Below are positions 31,734 through 40,455 of a stretch of 64,000 nucleotides of DNA, one piece after another. Each line of letters begins with the position of its first letter. Positions within the stretch are counted from its first letter, which is position 1. A model generated the notes under the pieces. The model made no database searches. It saw only the letters and a list, made by a program, of their open reading frames with translations, and had not been told where the DNA came from. The DNA is taken from assembly GCF_041435335.1 (NCBI RefSeq), contig NZ_CP108430.1:7529001-7593000 (forward strand), read 5' to 3'. The translations under genes were made by a program, and so were the position numbers. The stretch comes from Streptomyces sp. NBC_01283. GTDB taxonomy: Bacteria; Actinomycetota; Actinomycetes; Streptomycetales; Streptomycetaceae.

Positions 31734-32666
31734 TTACACTCCGGCCGCCCGCGCCGCCTCGTACACCTCCGCCGCCAGGTCCTTCAGCTCCTCGGCGTCC
31801 CGTGTGCTGCCCTGGAGTTCGATGAGGATCTCCTCCACGGCTCCCGTCGACGCGTGCGCCTCCAGGTCCTCGACGATCTGCGCGACGCTGCCCTGGAAGG
31901 GGGCGCGCCTCTCGCCCTCGTACGCCTTCGCCGTGTACCGCGCGTTCGCCCGCATGACGCTCTGGACCGGTTCCGTGCGGCCCCGTTCGGCGGCCAGTTC
32001 CTTCAGGGCCTGCGCCTGCTCCGCCAGCTTCTCGGCGCCCGTGCCCACCGGCATCCAGCCGTCGGCGCGGTCGACGAGCCTGCGCAGGGCGCGCGGGCTG
32101 TTGGCGGGCAGCAGGATCGGGACGGGGCGCGCGGGCTTGGGACCGACCACCGAGGGAGCGATCGTGGTCAGCTCTCCTTCGTACGACACCGGGTCCGGGC
32201 CCCACACCGCGTGGCAGACGTCGATCAGCTCGTCCAGGACCTTGCCGCGCTTCTCGAAGGGCGCCACCGCCGCCGCGGCATACTCGTCGTGGGACCAGCC
32301 CGTGCCGAGGCCCGCGACGACCCGGCCCCCGCTCGCCGCGTCAAGGCTGGCCAGCGAGCGCGCCAGCTGGAACGGCACGTGCAGCGGGGCGACCAGGACG
32401 CTGGTGCCAAGGCGGGCCCGCTCGGTGACGGCCGCGGCCAGGGTCAGCGTGACGAGCGGATCGGCGACCGACCGGTACGAGTCGGGCCAGGGCAGGCCCT
32501 CGATGCCGTACAGGCCCTGGGTGGCGGGCTCGGGGAACAGGATGCGTTCGTAGACCCACAGGCTCTCGTAACCGATGTCCTCCGCCGCGCGGGCGACAGC
32601 CGGGACGTCACGTCCGATGCTGTACTGCCGGCCCTGCGGGAGGCTGAGCCCGAGTCGTGTGGCCAT
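31734..32666 (-). CDS. LLM class oxidoreductase, probably F420-dependent
   Basis: A 310-residue luciferase-like enzyme. The N-terminal LGLSLPQGRQ strand, ARAAEDIGYESLWVYERI, ERARLGTSVLVAPLH and VVAGLGTGWSHDEYAAA are typical of the actinobacterial TIGR03619/F420-type branch. The ATG at 32666 has AAGGAG eight bases upstream. It stands alone, convergent with davB. Substrate unknown. Confidence 0.85.
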   Translation of the reverse strand: MATRLGLSLPQGRQYSIGRDVPAVARAAEDIGYESLWVYERILFPEPATQGLYGIEGLPWPDSYRSVADPLVTLTLAAAVTERARLGTSVLVAPLHVPFQLARSLASLDAASGGRVVAGLGTGWSHDEYAAAAVAPFEKRGKVLDELIDVCHAVWGPDPVSYEGELTTIAPSVVGPKPARPVPILLPANSPRALRRLVDRADGWMPVGTGAEKLAEQAQALKELAAERGRTEPVQSVMRANARYTAKAYEGERRAPFQGSVAQIVEDLEAHASTGAVEEILIELQGSTRDAEELKDLAAEVYEAARAAGV

Positions 32667-32753
32667 GCTGGTGCTCCTTCGCATCCGGGGTCACTGCCTT
32701 CAACGTACAACGATCGGCGGGGAGTTACCCGGGTCGAGCGGGGCGCGGCCGGA

Positions 32754-33458
32754 TCAGTCCGCCAGGGGCGTGAGCAGCATCCTGCCCACCAGGCCGACCG
32801 CTCCGTCCAGGCGCTCCCGGAACTCCTCGGCCACGGCGGGCAGTCCGTCCAGCGCCCGCATCGTCAGGGCCGTCGCCCAGGCGCTGTCCCTGGCCCGCTC
32901 CAGGCTCCAGGAGCCCAGCAGGTGGGTGAGCGGGTCGGCGATCTGGAAGAGGTCGGGACCCGGCATCAGCTGTTCGCGGATGCTCTCCTCCAGCGAGACG
33001 AGGATGTCGCCCACGCGGTCGAACTCGTCCTCCAGCTCGGCCGGTTCGCAGCCGAGCGCACGACAGGCGTCCATGACGGCCAGCGGAAGGTCGTGCCCGA
33101 TGTGCGCGTTGATGCCCGCGAGCGCGAACTGCAGGGGGCGGACGCCGGGATGGCGCCGGAGCTGGAACAGCGGCCGCCAGCAGGCGGGCGGCCTGCGGTC
33201 GGCGGCCACCGCTTCGACCGCCGTCAGATAGCGCTCGGCGAACAGGACGTCCAGCGTGAGAGCGGCTCCGGTGTCCGGGAAACGGCCGCCGTCGAGGTGC
33301 CGGCCGACCTCTTCGGTGACGGAGAGATAGACCCGGTTGAAGACCCCGACCCCGTCCCGCGGTGGGAAACCGGCGCCCAGCGCGCGCATCCGCGACACCA
33401 CGCCGTCAATCCCGTGAGCCGAGCCTGTGAACTCCGCGAACCGCTCCAGCTGCGCCAT
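32754..33458 (-). CDS. DUF5995 family protein
   Basis: A 234-residue, mostly helical cytoplasmic protein. The segments GVGVFNRVYLSVTEEVGRHL, ACWRPLFQLRRHPGVRPLQFALAGINAHIGHDLPLAV (split across two helices) and DEFDRVGDILVSLEESIREQL mark the DUF5995 family, whose function is unknown. The invariant-looking NAHIGHDL with two His suggests metal or haem binding, which is inference. The ATG at 33458 is chosen; a GTG at 33497 is possible, and neither has a good ribosome-binding site. Confidence 0.8.
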   Translation of the reverse strand: MAQLERFAEFTGSAHGIDGVVSRMRALGAGFPPRDGVGVFNRVYLSVTEEVGRHLDGGRFPDTGAALTLDVLFAERYLTAVEAVAADRRPPACWRPLFQLRRHPGVRPLQFALAGINAHIGHDLPLAVMDACRALGCEPAELEDEFDRVGDILVSLEESIREQLMPGPDLFQIADPLTHLLGSWSLERARDSAWATALTMRALDGLPAVAEEFRERLDGAVGLVGRMLLTPLAD

Positions 33459-33548
33459 GGGGGCAGGGTCCCAGTCAGGGGCTTGTCCGCGTGCCACCGC
33501 ACCGGTCGCGTCCCCAGAACGAGGGAACGGCGACCATGTGTGCCATGC

Positions 33549-34967
33549 CTACGACGTGGCGCGCGGCTGGGAGCCGTCGGTGCTCTCGTCGCCGTCGGCC
33601 TCGTCGTACGTGGACGTGCCCGAATCCAGCAGCGGCTCCTGCGACTTGAGGTGCGGCGGTGCGAAGGCGCGCAGCACGTGATAGCCGGTGATCACGACGA
33701 TCGTGCCGAGTGCGATGCCGCTCAGCTCGAAGTTGTCGGAGATCTTCAGGGAGACGCCCCCGACGCCGATGATGATGCCCGCGGCGGCCGGGACGAGGTT
33801 CAGCGGATTGCGCAGGTCCACCCCGGCGTTGATCCAGATCTGGGCGCCGAGCAGGCCGATCATGCCGTAGAGGATGACGGTGATGCCGCCCAGGACGCCG
33901 CCGGGGATGGCCGCCACGACCGCGCCGAACTTGGGGCAGAGCCCGAAGAGCAGGGCGAAGCCCGCGGCGGCCCAGTACGCGGCCGTGGAGTAGACGCGGG
34001 TCGCGGCCATCACGCCGATGTTCTCGGAGTACGTCGTGTTGGGCGGGCCGCCCACCGCGGTGGAGAGCATGGACGCGGCGCCGTCGGCGGAGATCGCCGT
34101 GCCGAGCTTGCCGTCCAGGTTGTCGCCGGTCATCTCGCCGACCGCCTTGACGTGCCCGGCGTTCTCGGCGACCAGTGCGATGACGACGGGCAGCGCGACG
34201 AGGATCGCCGACCACTCGAAGCTCGGCGCGTGGAAGGACGGCAGGCCGATCCAGTCGGCGTTGCCGACGGCGGAGAGGTCGAGCCGCCAGTGGTCGACGA
34301 CCTTGCCCGAACCGTCCGCCGAGTGGATCTTGCCGAAGATCAGGTCGAGGGCCCAGGACAGGGCGTACCCGAAGATCAGCCCGAGGAAGATCGCCACGCG
34401 TGACCAGAATCCGCGCAGGCACACCACGGCCAAACCGGTGAACAGCATCACCAGGAGCGCCGTCCACTGGTCCTGCGGCCAGTACGTGGACGCGGTGACC
34501 GGCGCCAGATTGAAGCCGATCAGCATGACGACGGCGCCGGTGACGATCGGCGGCATCGCGGCGTGGATGATCCGCGCCCCGAACTTCTGGACGGCGAGCC
34601 CCACCAGGAACAGCGCCGCGCCGACCACGAAGACCGCACCCGTCACGGTGGCGGACGAGCCGCCCTGGGCGCGGATGACGGCGGCCACGCCCACGAAGGA
34701 CAGCGAACAGCCCAGGTAGCTGGGCACCCGGCCGCGCGTGGCGAGCAGGAAGATGACCGTCGCGACACCGGACATCATGATCGCGAGGTTCGGGTCGAGG
34801 CCCATCAGGACGGGCGCCACGAACGAGGCGCCGAACATGGCGACCACGTGCTGGGCGCCGAGCCCGAGGGTCCGCGGCCAGGAGAGCCGCTCGTCGGGAC
34901 GGACGACGGCTCCCGGCGCGGGGGTGCGCCCGTCGCCGTGCAGTCTCCAGCGCACGCCGAGATCCAT
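33549..34967 (-). CDS. Uracil/xanthine permease (NCS2 family)
   Basis: A 472-residue transporter with about 14 membrane helices. The NCS2 signature regions are present: the short beta-strand helix pair around SYLGCSLSFVGV, VIALVAENAGHVKAVGEMTG (the E-N substrate motif) and GGPPNTTYSENIGVMAATRV. The last is closest to uracil permeases (UraA/RutG) rather than xanthine carriers. The C-terminal 35 residues are acidic and soluble. It is a single gene; the likely role is pyrimidine salvage. Confidence 0.9.
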   Translation of the reverse strand: MDLGVRWRLHGDGRTPAPGAVVRPDERLSWPRTLGLGAQHVVAMFGASFVAPVLMGLDPNLAIMMSGVATVIFLLATRGRVPSYLGCSLSFVGVAAVIRAQGGSSATVTGAVFVVGAALFLVGLAVQKFGARIIHAAMPPIVTGAVVMLIGFNLAPVTASTYWPQDQWTALLVMLFTGLAVVCLRGFWSRVAIFLGLIFGYALSWALDLIFGKIHSADGSGKVVDHWRLDLSAVGNADWIGLPSFHAPSFEWSAILVALPVVIALVAENAGHVKAVGEMTGDNLDGKLGTAISADGAASMLSTAVGGPPNTTYSENIGVMAATRVYSTAAYWAAAGFALLFGLCPKFGAVVAAIPGGVLGGITVILYGMIGLLGAQIWINAGVDLRNPLNLVPAAAGIIIGVGGVSLKISDNFELSGIALGTIVVITGYHVLRAFAPPHLKSQEPLLDSGTSTYDEADGDESTDGSQPRATS

Positions 34968-35093
34968 GGTTCTGTTCCGCCTTCTGTGCGCCCGACCTGT
35001 GGGGATGACCCCGTGGGAATGACCTGGAAGATCAGCGCAATGTTAGTTCGGCGTAAGTGGGGCTACCCGCTGGGGCGGATGTCGCGGCGGCAC

Positions 35094-36305
35094 TCAGGGG
35101 CGCGGGCCGGGCGCCGCCGCATCCGCGGGACTGACCGGAGTGGCCTCGCGGCCGCCCGTGCGCAGCACCCCCGCGAACACCGCGAGTCCGCAGGCGAGCA
35201 CCGTCACCAGGCCGAAGGAGACCACCAGGCTCGTCGCGTCGGCCAGCGTGCCGATCGCCGAGGGGGCGATCAGGCCCGAGGTGTACGTGATGGTGGCGAC
35301 GCCCGCGATGGCCTGACTCGGATTGGGCCCGCTGCGTCCGGCCGCGGCGAACGCCAGCGGCACCACGACCGCGATGCCGAGCCCGAGCAGCGCGAACCCG
35401 CTCATGGCGACCGCCGGATGGGGTGCCACCACCACGAGAAGACCGCCGAGCGCCGCGACCACGCCGCCCACCCGCACCGTGCGGACCGACCCGAAGCGGT
35501 CCACCACCGCGTCGCCCGCGAGCCGCGCGATCGCCATGGTGAGCGTGAAGCCGGTGGTGGACGCGGCGGCGACACCGGCCGACGAGTCGAGGACGTCCCG
35601 CAGATAGACCGCCGACCAGTCCAGGCTCGCGCCCTCCGCGAAGACCGCGCAGAAGCCGACCGCGCCGATCAGGAGCGCCGACTTGGGCGGCAGCGAGAAG
35701 CGCGGCGGCGCCACGTCCTCGGGCTCCGCCTGCAGATCGAGCACGCCCTGGCAGGCGACGAGGCCGATCGCCGTGAGGGCCACGGCGGCGAGCGCGTGGT
35801 GCAGCCGGGCGTCCGCACCCAGGTGGGCGGCGGCCGTGCCGGCCGCCGAGCCGATCAGGGCACCGACGCTCCACATGCCGTGCAGGCCCGACATGATCGA
35901 CTTCTTCATGCGGGTCTCGACCTCGACGCCCAGCGCGTTCATCGCCACGTCCGACATGCCCGCCGTCGCGCCGTACACGAACAGGGCCAGGCAGAGCGTG
36001 AGCAGGTTCGGCGCGAGCGAGGGGAGGATCAGGGCCATCGTCCACAGGGCGAGCAGCCCGCGCAGCGCCGTACGGGCGCCGAAGCGGTGGCTGACCCGGC
36101 CCGCGAGCGGCATCGCCACGGAGGCGCCGATCGCGGGGAAGGCCAGGGCGAGGCCGAGGAGGCCGGCGCTGAGACCCGTGTGCTCCTGGATCCAGGGCAC
36201 ACGGGTCGCGAAGGACCCGGTGACGGCGCCGTGCACACAGAAGACGGCGGCCACGGCGTACCGTGCCCGCTTCAACTGCCGTACGTCGCGGACCACTTCA
36301 CTCAT
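35094..36305 (-). CDS. MFS transporter
   Basis: A 403-residue protein with 12 predicted helices. The loop 2-3 motif is GRVSHRFGARTALRG, and a second DAVVDRFGSVRTVRVG lies in the C-half, both typical of MFS. The closest style is the YbjJ/fucose-permease-like group. The ATG at 36305 (MSEVVRDVRQLKRARYAVAAVF) begins just before helix 1. A ROK regulator diverges 98 bases away, with a clear inverted repeat between them. The pair probably handles a sugar or sugar derivative. Confidence 0.9.
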   Translation of the reverse strand: MSEVVRDVRQLKRARYAVAAVFCVHGAVTGSFATRVPWIQEHTGLSAGLLGLALAFPAIGASVAMPLAGRVSHRFGARTALRGLLALWTMALILPSLAPNLLTLCLALFVYGATAGMSDVAMNALGVEVETRMKKSIMSGLHGMWSVGALIGSAAGTAAAHLGADARLHHALAAVALTAIGLVACQGVLDLQAEPEDVAPPRFSLPPKSALLIGAVGFCAVFAEGASLDWSAVYLRDVLDSSAGVAAASTTGFTLTMAIARLAGDAVVDRFGSVRTVRVGGVVAALGGLLVVVAPHPAVAMSGFALLGLGIAVVVPLAFAAAGRSGPNPSQAIAGVATITYTSGLIAPSAIGTLADATSLVVSFGLVTVLACGLAVFAGVLRTGGREATPVSPADAAAPGPRP

Positions 36306-36353
36306 CGTTACCCCGTCCCTCCCCAGGCGTCTCCCCGGTACGGCGACGTAAAC

Positions 36354-36374
36354 TATCAGGAACCCTGCCTGATA
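36354..36374. promoter_or_regulatory. Operator-like inverted repeat in the MFS/ROK gap
   Basis: TATCAGG (36354-36360) and CCTGATA (36368-36374) are perfect inverted repeats around a seven-base spacer. They lie 49 bases before the MFS start and 30 before the ROK start, in a 98-base divergent gap. AT-rich half-sites at this spacing suit a ROK dimer. Confidence 0.65.
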
Positions 36375-36403
36375 AATAGCGCCTTTATGGAAGGATCCCC
36401 GGC

Positions 36404-37621
36404 ATGCCCGCATCACCGAGCACCGCCCGGGCCATCAACGACCGGCTCGCCCTGGGGCTCCTGCAGCGCGAAGGGCCGCTGACGGCCAACCAGTTGAAGC
36501 AGCTGACCGGCCTGTCCCGGCCCTCGGTCGCCGACCTCGTCGAGCGCCTCCAGGGCTCCGGCCTGATCGCCGTCGTGGGGGAGGCGGGTGCCCAGCGCCG
36601 GGGACCCAATGCCCGGCTGTACGGGATCGTGGCCGACCGGGCGCATCTCGCCGCCCTCGACGTACGCACCGACGGCCTCTCCGTGGTCGTCACCGATCTG
36701 CTCGGCGCGGTGCTCGCCGAGGCGTCCGCGCCCATCGGCGGCGACACCGGCACCGGACCCGCCGTCGAGCGGGCCGTCACCCTCGTCGAGCGCACCGCAC
36801 GGGACGGCGGCGTCCAGCGGCTGCATACCATCGGCATCGGCGCCCCCGGCCTCATCGACCCCGCCACCGGCGAACTGCGCGACACCACCTCGCTGCCCGC
36901 CTGGCACCGCCGGCTCGCCGGAGCCCTCCAGGAACGGCTCCCGGCCCGCGTCCTCGTGGAGAACGAGACCAACCTCGCCGCCCGCGCCGAACAGCGTGAC
37001 GGCGCCGCCCACGACCGCGACACCTTCGTCCTCCTCTGGCTCGGCGAAGGCGTCGGCGCCGCCGTCATGCTCGACGGGACCCTGCGCCGCGGGGCGTCCG
37101 GCGGCACCGGGGAGATCGGCTTCCTGCCGGTGCCGGGGACGCACGTGCTGCCGTCCGCCACCGGCTGCGAGGGCGGGTTCCACTCGCTGGCCTGCGCCGC
37201 CGCGCTCCGTCAACTCGGCGCCGAGTACGGCCTGGTGGCAGGGGCCGAGGCCGCGGATCTCCTGCGCCATGCCGTCGAGTCCGACCACTCCGGATTCCTG
37301 GACGCCGTCGCCGACCGGGTCGCCGTGGGGGCCGCCGCCGTGGCCGCGATCCTCGACCCGGGCTGCGTCGTCCTCGGCGGCGAGGTGGGCCGCGCGGGCG
37401 GTGCCGCGCTGGCCGCCCGCGTCGAGGAACGCCTCGCGGCGATGTCACCGCTGCGCACGGAGGTGCGCGCGAGCGCGCTCGGCGGCTCGGCCGTGCTGCG
37501 GGGCGCACTGCTCGCCGCCAGGGACGCGGCACAGGACGAGCTGTTCGGCCCGCGGCACCAGGCCGGTGCCGGTGCCGGTGCTGGTGCTGGTGCTGGTGGA
37601 GGGGCCGGTGCCGTGCGCTGA
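36404..37621 (+). CDS. ROK-family transcriptional regulator
   Basis: A 405-residue repressor-type ROK protein. The winged HTH covers residues ~8-60 (NDRLALGLLQREGPLTANQLKQLTGLSRPSVADLV). The ROK sugar-binding domain follows: IGIGAPGLIDPATGEL, VENETNLAARAEQ, LWLGEGVGAAVMLDGTLRRG, and GGTGEIGFLPV. The zinc motif expected after GEIGH is degenerate: GEIGF lacks His, and only one Cys (GCEGGF) is seen, so kinase function is unlikely. The last ~20 residues are a Gly-Ala repeat coded by a hexanucleotide array. It diverges from the MFS gene with a shared operator. Confidence 0.9.
   Translation: MPASPSTARAINDRLALGLLQREGPLTANQLKQLTGLSRPSVADLVERLQGSGLIAVVGEAGAQRRGPNARLYGIVADRAHLAALDVRTDGLSVVVTDLLGAVLAEASAPIGGDTGTGPAVERAVTLVERTARDGGVQRLHTIGIGAPGLIDPATGELRDTTSLPAWHRRLAGALQERLPARVLVENETNLAARAEQRDGAAHDRDTFVLLWLGEGVGAAVMLDGTLRRGASGGTGEIGFLPVPGTHVLPSATGCEGGFHSLACAAALRQLGAEYGLVAGAEAADLLRHAVESDHSGFLDAVADRVAVGAAAVAAILDPGCVVLGGEVGRAGGAALAARVEERLAAMSPLRTEVRASALGGSAVLRGALLAARDAAQDELFGPRHQAGAGAGAGAGAGGGAGAVR
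37565..37594 (+). repeat. Hexanucleotide GGTGCY array in the ROK 3' end
   Basis: Five head-to-tail units, GGTGCC twice and GGTGCT three times, encode (Gly-Ala)5 near the C-terminus. A further imperfect Gly-rich run follows. Slippage would change the protein by two residues per unit without frameshift. Confidence 0.85.
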
Positions 37622-37689
37622 CCCCCAGCGGTCGGCAAGAAGCCATGGCGGCCTCGTCACCGCCGGTCAGAGGCCCGTCACGGACCGCT

Positions 37690-37703
37690 GTGACCCAGGC
37701 CAC
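37690..37703 (+). promoter_or_regulatory. Crp-type motif upstream of the FMN riboswitch
   Basis: The sequence fits GTG-N6-GNCAC, the motif reported for Streptomyces Crp. It lies about 70 bases before the riboswitch. This is a motif match only. Confidence 0.25.
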
Positions 37704-37762
37704 AGGGGCTCGCCCGTATGGGCCTCGATCAGGCGTGGCACACTGGCCACGTACCAAAAGCA

Positions 37763-37889
37763 GCGCACTCCGGGGTCGGTGTAATTCCGAACCGGCGGTT
37801 ATAGTCCGCGACCCGGCCGCCTCCAGCGGTCGGTTGACCAGGTGAAATTCCTGGACCGACGGTGAAAGTCCGGATGGGAGGCAGTGCGC
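37763..37889 (+). promoter_or_regulatory. FMN riboswitch (RFN element)
   Basis: The closing stem P1 is GCGCACT (37763-37769) with AGTGCGC (37883-37889). The conserved aptamer blocks are present in order: CGGGGTCGGTGTAATTCCGA, ACCGGCGGTTATAGTCCGCG, GGTGAAATTCCTGGACCGAC and GGTGAAAGTCCGGATGGGAG. The next 172 bases up to ribD hold the expression platform; the best hairpin there is GGGATACCCG (37932-37941) with CGGGTTTCCC (37948-37957). FMN should reduce expression of the rib operon. The rest of the 440-base gap upstream shows no gene. Confidence 0.97.
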
Positions 37890-38061
37890 GGCGGGCGGAC
37901 ATTCGTGTTCGTCGCCGAGTGGCTTGTTCTTGGGATACCCGTCTTTTCGGGTTTCCCGGGGAGAGGTCTCGTTTCCGGCGACGCTCCCGGTGTCGCAGTC
38001 CGTACATTCTGTCGTCATCGACAGGCCCCGGAGTCCGTGCCCCATGAGGCAGGAGGACCCG

Positions 38062-39165
38062 GTGGCCACCGCATCCGCAGCAGCAGCGCACGAACACGAG
38101 CGCGCCGCCATGTGCCGCGCCATCACGCTCGCCGCCCGCGGACTCGGCTCCACCAGCCCCAATCCGGTCGTCGGATGCGTGATCGTCGACGCCTCCGGAG
38201 AGACCGTCGGCGAGGGCTACCACCAGCGGGCGGGCGGCCCGCACGCCGAGGTCCACGCCCTGTGCGCGGCCGGCGAACAGGCCCGCGGCGCCACCGCCCT
38301 GGTCACCCTCGAACCCTGCAACCACACCGGACGCACCGGCCCCTGCGCCCAGGCGCTCATCGACGCCGGCATCGCCCGCGTCGTCTACGCGGTCGGCGAC
38401 CCGAACCCCGCCGCGACCGGGGGCGCGCAGCGACTGCGCACCGCCGGAGTCGACGTACAGGCGGGCCTCCTGGAGGACGAGGCCGCGGCGGGCAACGCCG
38501 CCTGGCTGACCTCCGTACGCCTCGGCCGCCCGCACGTCACCTGGAAGTACGCAGCCACGCTCGACGGCCGCATCGCGGCGGCCGACGGAACCAGCCGCTG
38601 GATCACCTCCGCCGAGGCCCGCGCCGATGTCCACCGGCTGCGCGCCGAGTGCGACGCGGTGGTCGTCGGCTCCGGCACCCAGCGCGCCGACGACCCCCAC
38701 CTCGCCGTGCGGGGCGTCGAAGGCGCCGTCCAGCCGCTGCGCGTCGTCGTCGACACGAACGGCACGGCCGTGACGCCCGGCGCCCGCGTCCTGGACGACG
38801 CGGCGCCCACGCTCGTCGCGGTCGCCGAGAACGTCACCGCGGAAAGCGAGGCCGAGACGGTGCGACTGCCGCGCGCGGACGGCGGCCTCGACATCCCGGC
38901 CCTCCTCGCCGAGCTGCACACGCGCGGGGTGCGTTCCGTCCTCCTCGAAGGCGGACCGACGCTCGCCGGAGCCTTCGTCGCCGCGGGCGCCGTCGACCGC
39001 GTCGTCGCCTATGTGGCCCCCGTCCTGCTCGGCGCGGGCCCCGCCGCCCTCACCGGCGGCGGAATCACGACCATCACCGAAGCGTTGCGGCTCGACGTGA
39101 GCGAGACCGTCCGCATCGGCCCCGATCTGCGCGTCACCGCGACCCTCGTAGCGAAGGAGCACTGA
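38062..39165 (+). CDS. ribD: Bifunctional diaminohydroxyphosphoribosylaminopyrimidine deaminase / reductase
   Basis: Performs the second and third steps of riboflavin synthesis: deamination, then NADPH reduction of the ribosylaminopyrimidine. The deaminase zinc site is HAEVHAL plus PCNHTGRTGPC in the N-terminal ~145 residues. The reductase half begins at RPHVTWKYAATLDGRIAAADG and ends with the VLLEGGPTLAGAF motif. The GTG at 38062 has a perfect AGGAGG five bases upstream, giving 367 residues; in-frame codons upstream lie in the riboswitch leader. ribE starts one base after the stop. Confidence 0.95.
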   Translation: MATASAAAAHEHERAAMCRAITLAARGLGSTSPNPVVGCVIVDASGETVGEGYHQRAGGPHAEVHALCAAGEQARGATALVTLEPCNHTGRTGPCAQALIDAGIARVVYAVGDPNPAATGGAQRLRTAGVDVQAGLLEDEAAAGNAAWLTSVRLGRPHVTWKYAATLDGRIAAADGTSRWITSAEARADVHRLRAECDAVVVGSGTQRADDPHLAVRGVEGAVQPLRVVVDTNGTAVTPGARVLDDAAPTLVAVAENVTAESEAETVRLPRADGGLDIPALLAELHTRGVRSVLLEGGPTLAGAFVAAGAVDRVVAYVAPVLLGAGPAALTGGGITTITEALRLDVSETVRIGPDLRVTATLVAKEH

Positions 39166-39166
39166 A

Positions 39167-39802
39167 GTGTTCACCGGAATCGTCGAAGAGCTGGGCGAGA
39201 TCACCGCCGTCGAGAACCTGGACGACGCATCGCGCTTCCGCGTCCGTGGCCCCGTCGTCACCGACGGCGCGAAGCACGGCGACTCCATCGCGGTCAACGG
39301 CGTCTGTCTGACGGTCGTGGAGCACGAGGGTGCCGAGTTCACCGCCGACGTGATGGCCGAGACCCTGAACCGATCCAGCCTGGGCGCGCTCGCCCCGGGC
39401 TCGCGGGTCAACCTGGAGCGGCCCACCGCCGTGGGCGACCGCCTCGGCGGCCACATCGTGCAGGGGCACGTGGACGGCACCGGCGAGATCGTCGACCGCA
39501 AGCCTTCCGAGAACTGGGAGATCGTCAAGATCTCGCTCCCCGCCGAGCTCTCCCGCTACGTCGTGGAGAAGGGCTCCATCACCGTCGACGGCGTCAGCCT
39601 GACGGTGGTCGACGCCGGGCCCGACTACTTCACCATCAGCCTCATCCCCACCACCCTCGCCCTGACCACGCTCGGCATCAAGCAGCCCGGCGACCCGGTC
39701 AACCTCGAGGTGGACGTCATCGCGAAGTACGTCGAGCGCATGCTCGGCGACCGCGCCCTCCCCGCATCCGCCGCCGCTCCCGCTCAGGAGGCCACGAAGT
39801 GA
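39167..39802 (+). CDS. ribE: Riboflavin synthase alpha chain
   Basis: Dismutates two 6,7-dimethyl-8-ribityllumazines to riboflavin. Two lumazine-binding repeats are visible. The first starts [12 protein letters not shown], with VNGVCLTV; the second starts [14 protein letters not shown], with VDGVSLTV. Length is 211 residues. The start is GTG at 39167, after the GAAGGAG within the end of ribD. The stop overlaps the ribM GTG. Confidence 0.97.
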   Translation: MFTGIVEELGEITAVENLDDASRFRVRGPVVTDGAKHGDSIAVNGVCLTVVEHEGAEFTADVMAETLNRSSLGALAPGSRVNLERPTAVGDRLGGHIVQGHVDGTGEIVDRKPSENWEIVKISLPAELSRYVVEKGSITVDGVSLTVVDAGPDYFTISLIPTTLALTTLGIKQPGDPVNLEVDVIAKYVERMLGDRALPASAAAPAQEATK

Positions 39803-40455
39803 ACTGGCTCAACTCCGAAGCCTTCACGGCCTTCGGGCAGCACGTGATCTGGTCCGACATGGTGGGCAACACCGTCGGCCTGATCGCCCTCGCCCTCGGC
39901 TGGCGGCGCTCCATATGGACCTGGCCCGCCCAGTTCCTGTCCGGCGTCATCCTCGTCGGCGCCTACGCGTCCGCGCACCTCTCCGGCGGCGTCGGCAAGC
40001 AGCTGCTCGTCATCGGCGTCGCCCTCTGGGGCTGGCGGCTGTGGTCCAACGGCAAGCAGCAGGCGCAGGACGGCTCCATCGCCGTCCGGTTCGCCACCTG
40101 GAAGGAGCGCGGGGTGCTCCTCGGCGGCACGGCCGTCGGCACCCTCGCGGTCGGCGCCCTGTTCGCCGCCGTCCCCGACCTGTCCTGGAACCCCTGGCCC
40201 GACGCCTACATCTTCGTCGGCACGCTCGCCGCGATGGTCGCCCAGGCGCGCGGCCTGGTCGAGTTCTGGTTCGCCTGGCTCCTGGTCGACGTGGTCGGCG
40301 TACCGCTCGCGTTCAGCAGCGGCCTCGCCTTCTCCGGTCTTGTGTACGTCATCTATCTCGCCCTCGTCCTGTGGGGCATGCGCGACTGGTGGCTGCGGTC
40401 GCGCACTGTGTCCTCGGAGTCCTCGCAGCCCGTCATGGAAGGAGCCCCGGCATGA
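39799..40455 (+). CDS. ribM: Riboflavin transporter RibM (PnuC-like)
   Basis: A 218-residue membrane protein with about seven helices, related to the nicotinamide riboside carrier PnuC. Segments [34 protein letters not shown] and [19 protein letters not shown] are typical. In Corynebacterium and Streptomyces davawensis this gene within an FMN-riboswitch operon is a riboflavin facilitator that also admits roseoflavin. The GTG overlaps the ribE stop (GTGA), and the stop overlaps the ribBA ATG. It imports riboflavin under control of the upstream riboswitch. Confidence 0.9.
   Translation: MNWLNSEAFTAFGQHVIWSDMVGNTVGLIALALGWRRSIWTWPAQFLSGVILVGAYASAHLSGGVGKQLLVIGVALWGWRLWSNGKQQAQDGSIAVRFATWKERGVLLGGTAVGTLAVGALFAAVPDLSWNPWPDAYIFVGTLAAMVAQARGLVEFWFAWLLVDVVGVPLAFSSGLAFSGLVYVIYLALVLWGMRDWWLRSRTVSSESSQPVMEGAPA

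Noticed and set aside
39915..40451. In-frame extension of ribBA through ribM
   Set aside because: Arg-rich shadow of ribM; the ATG at 40452 overlaps the ribM stop and fits the family.
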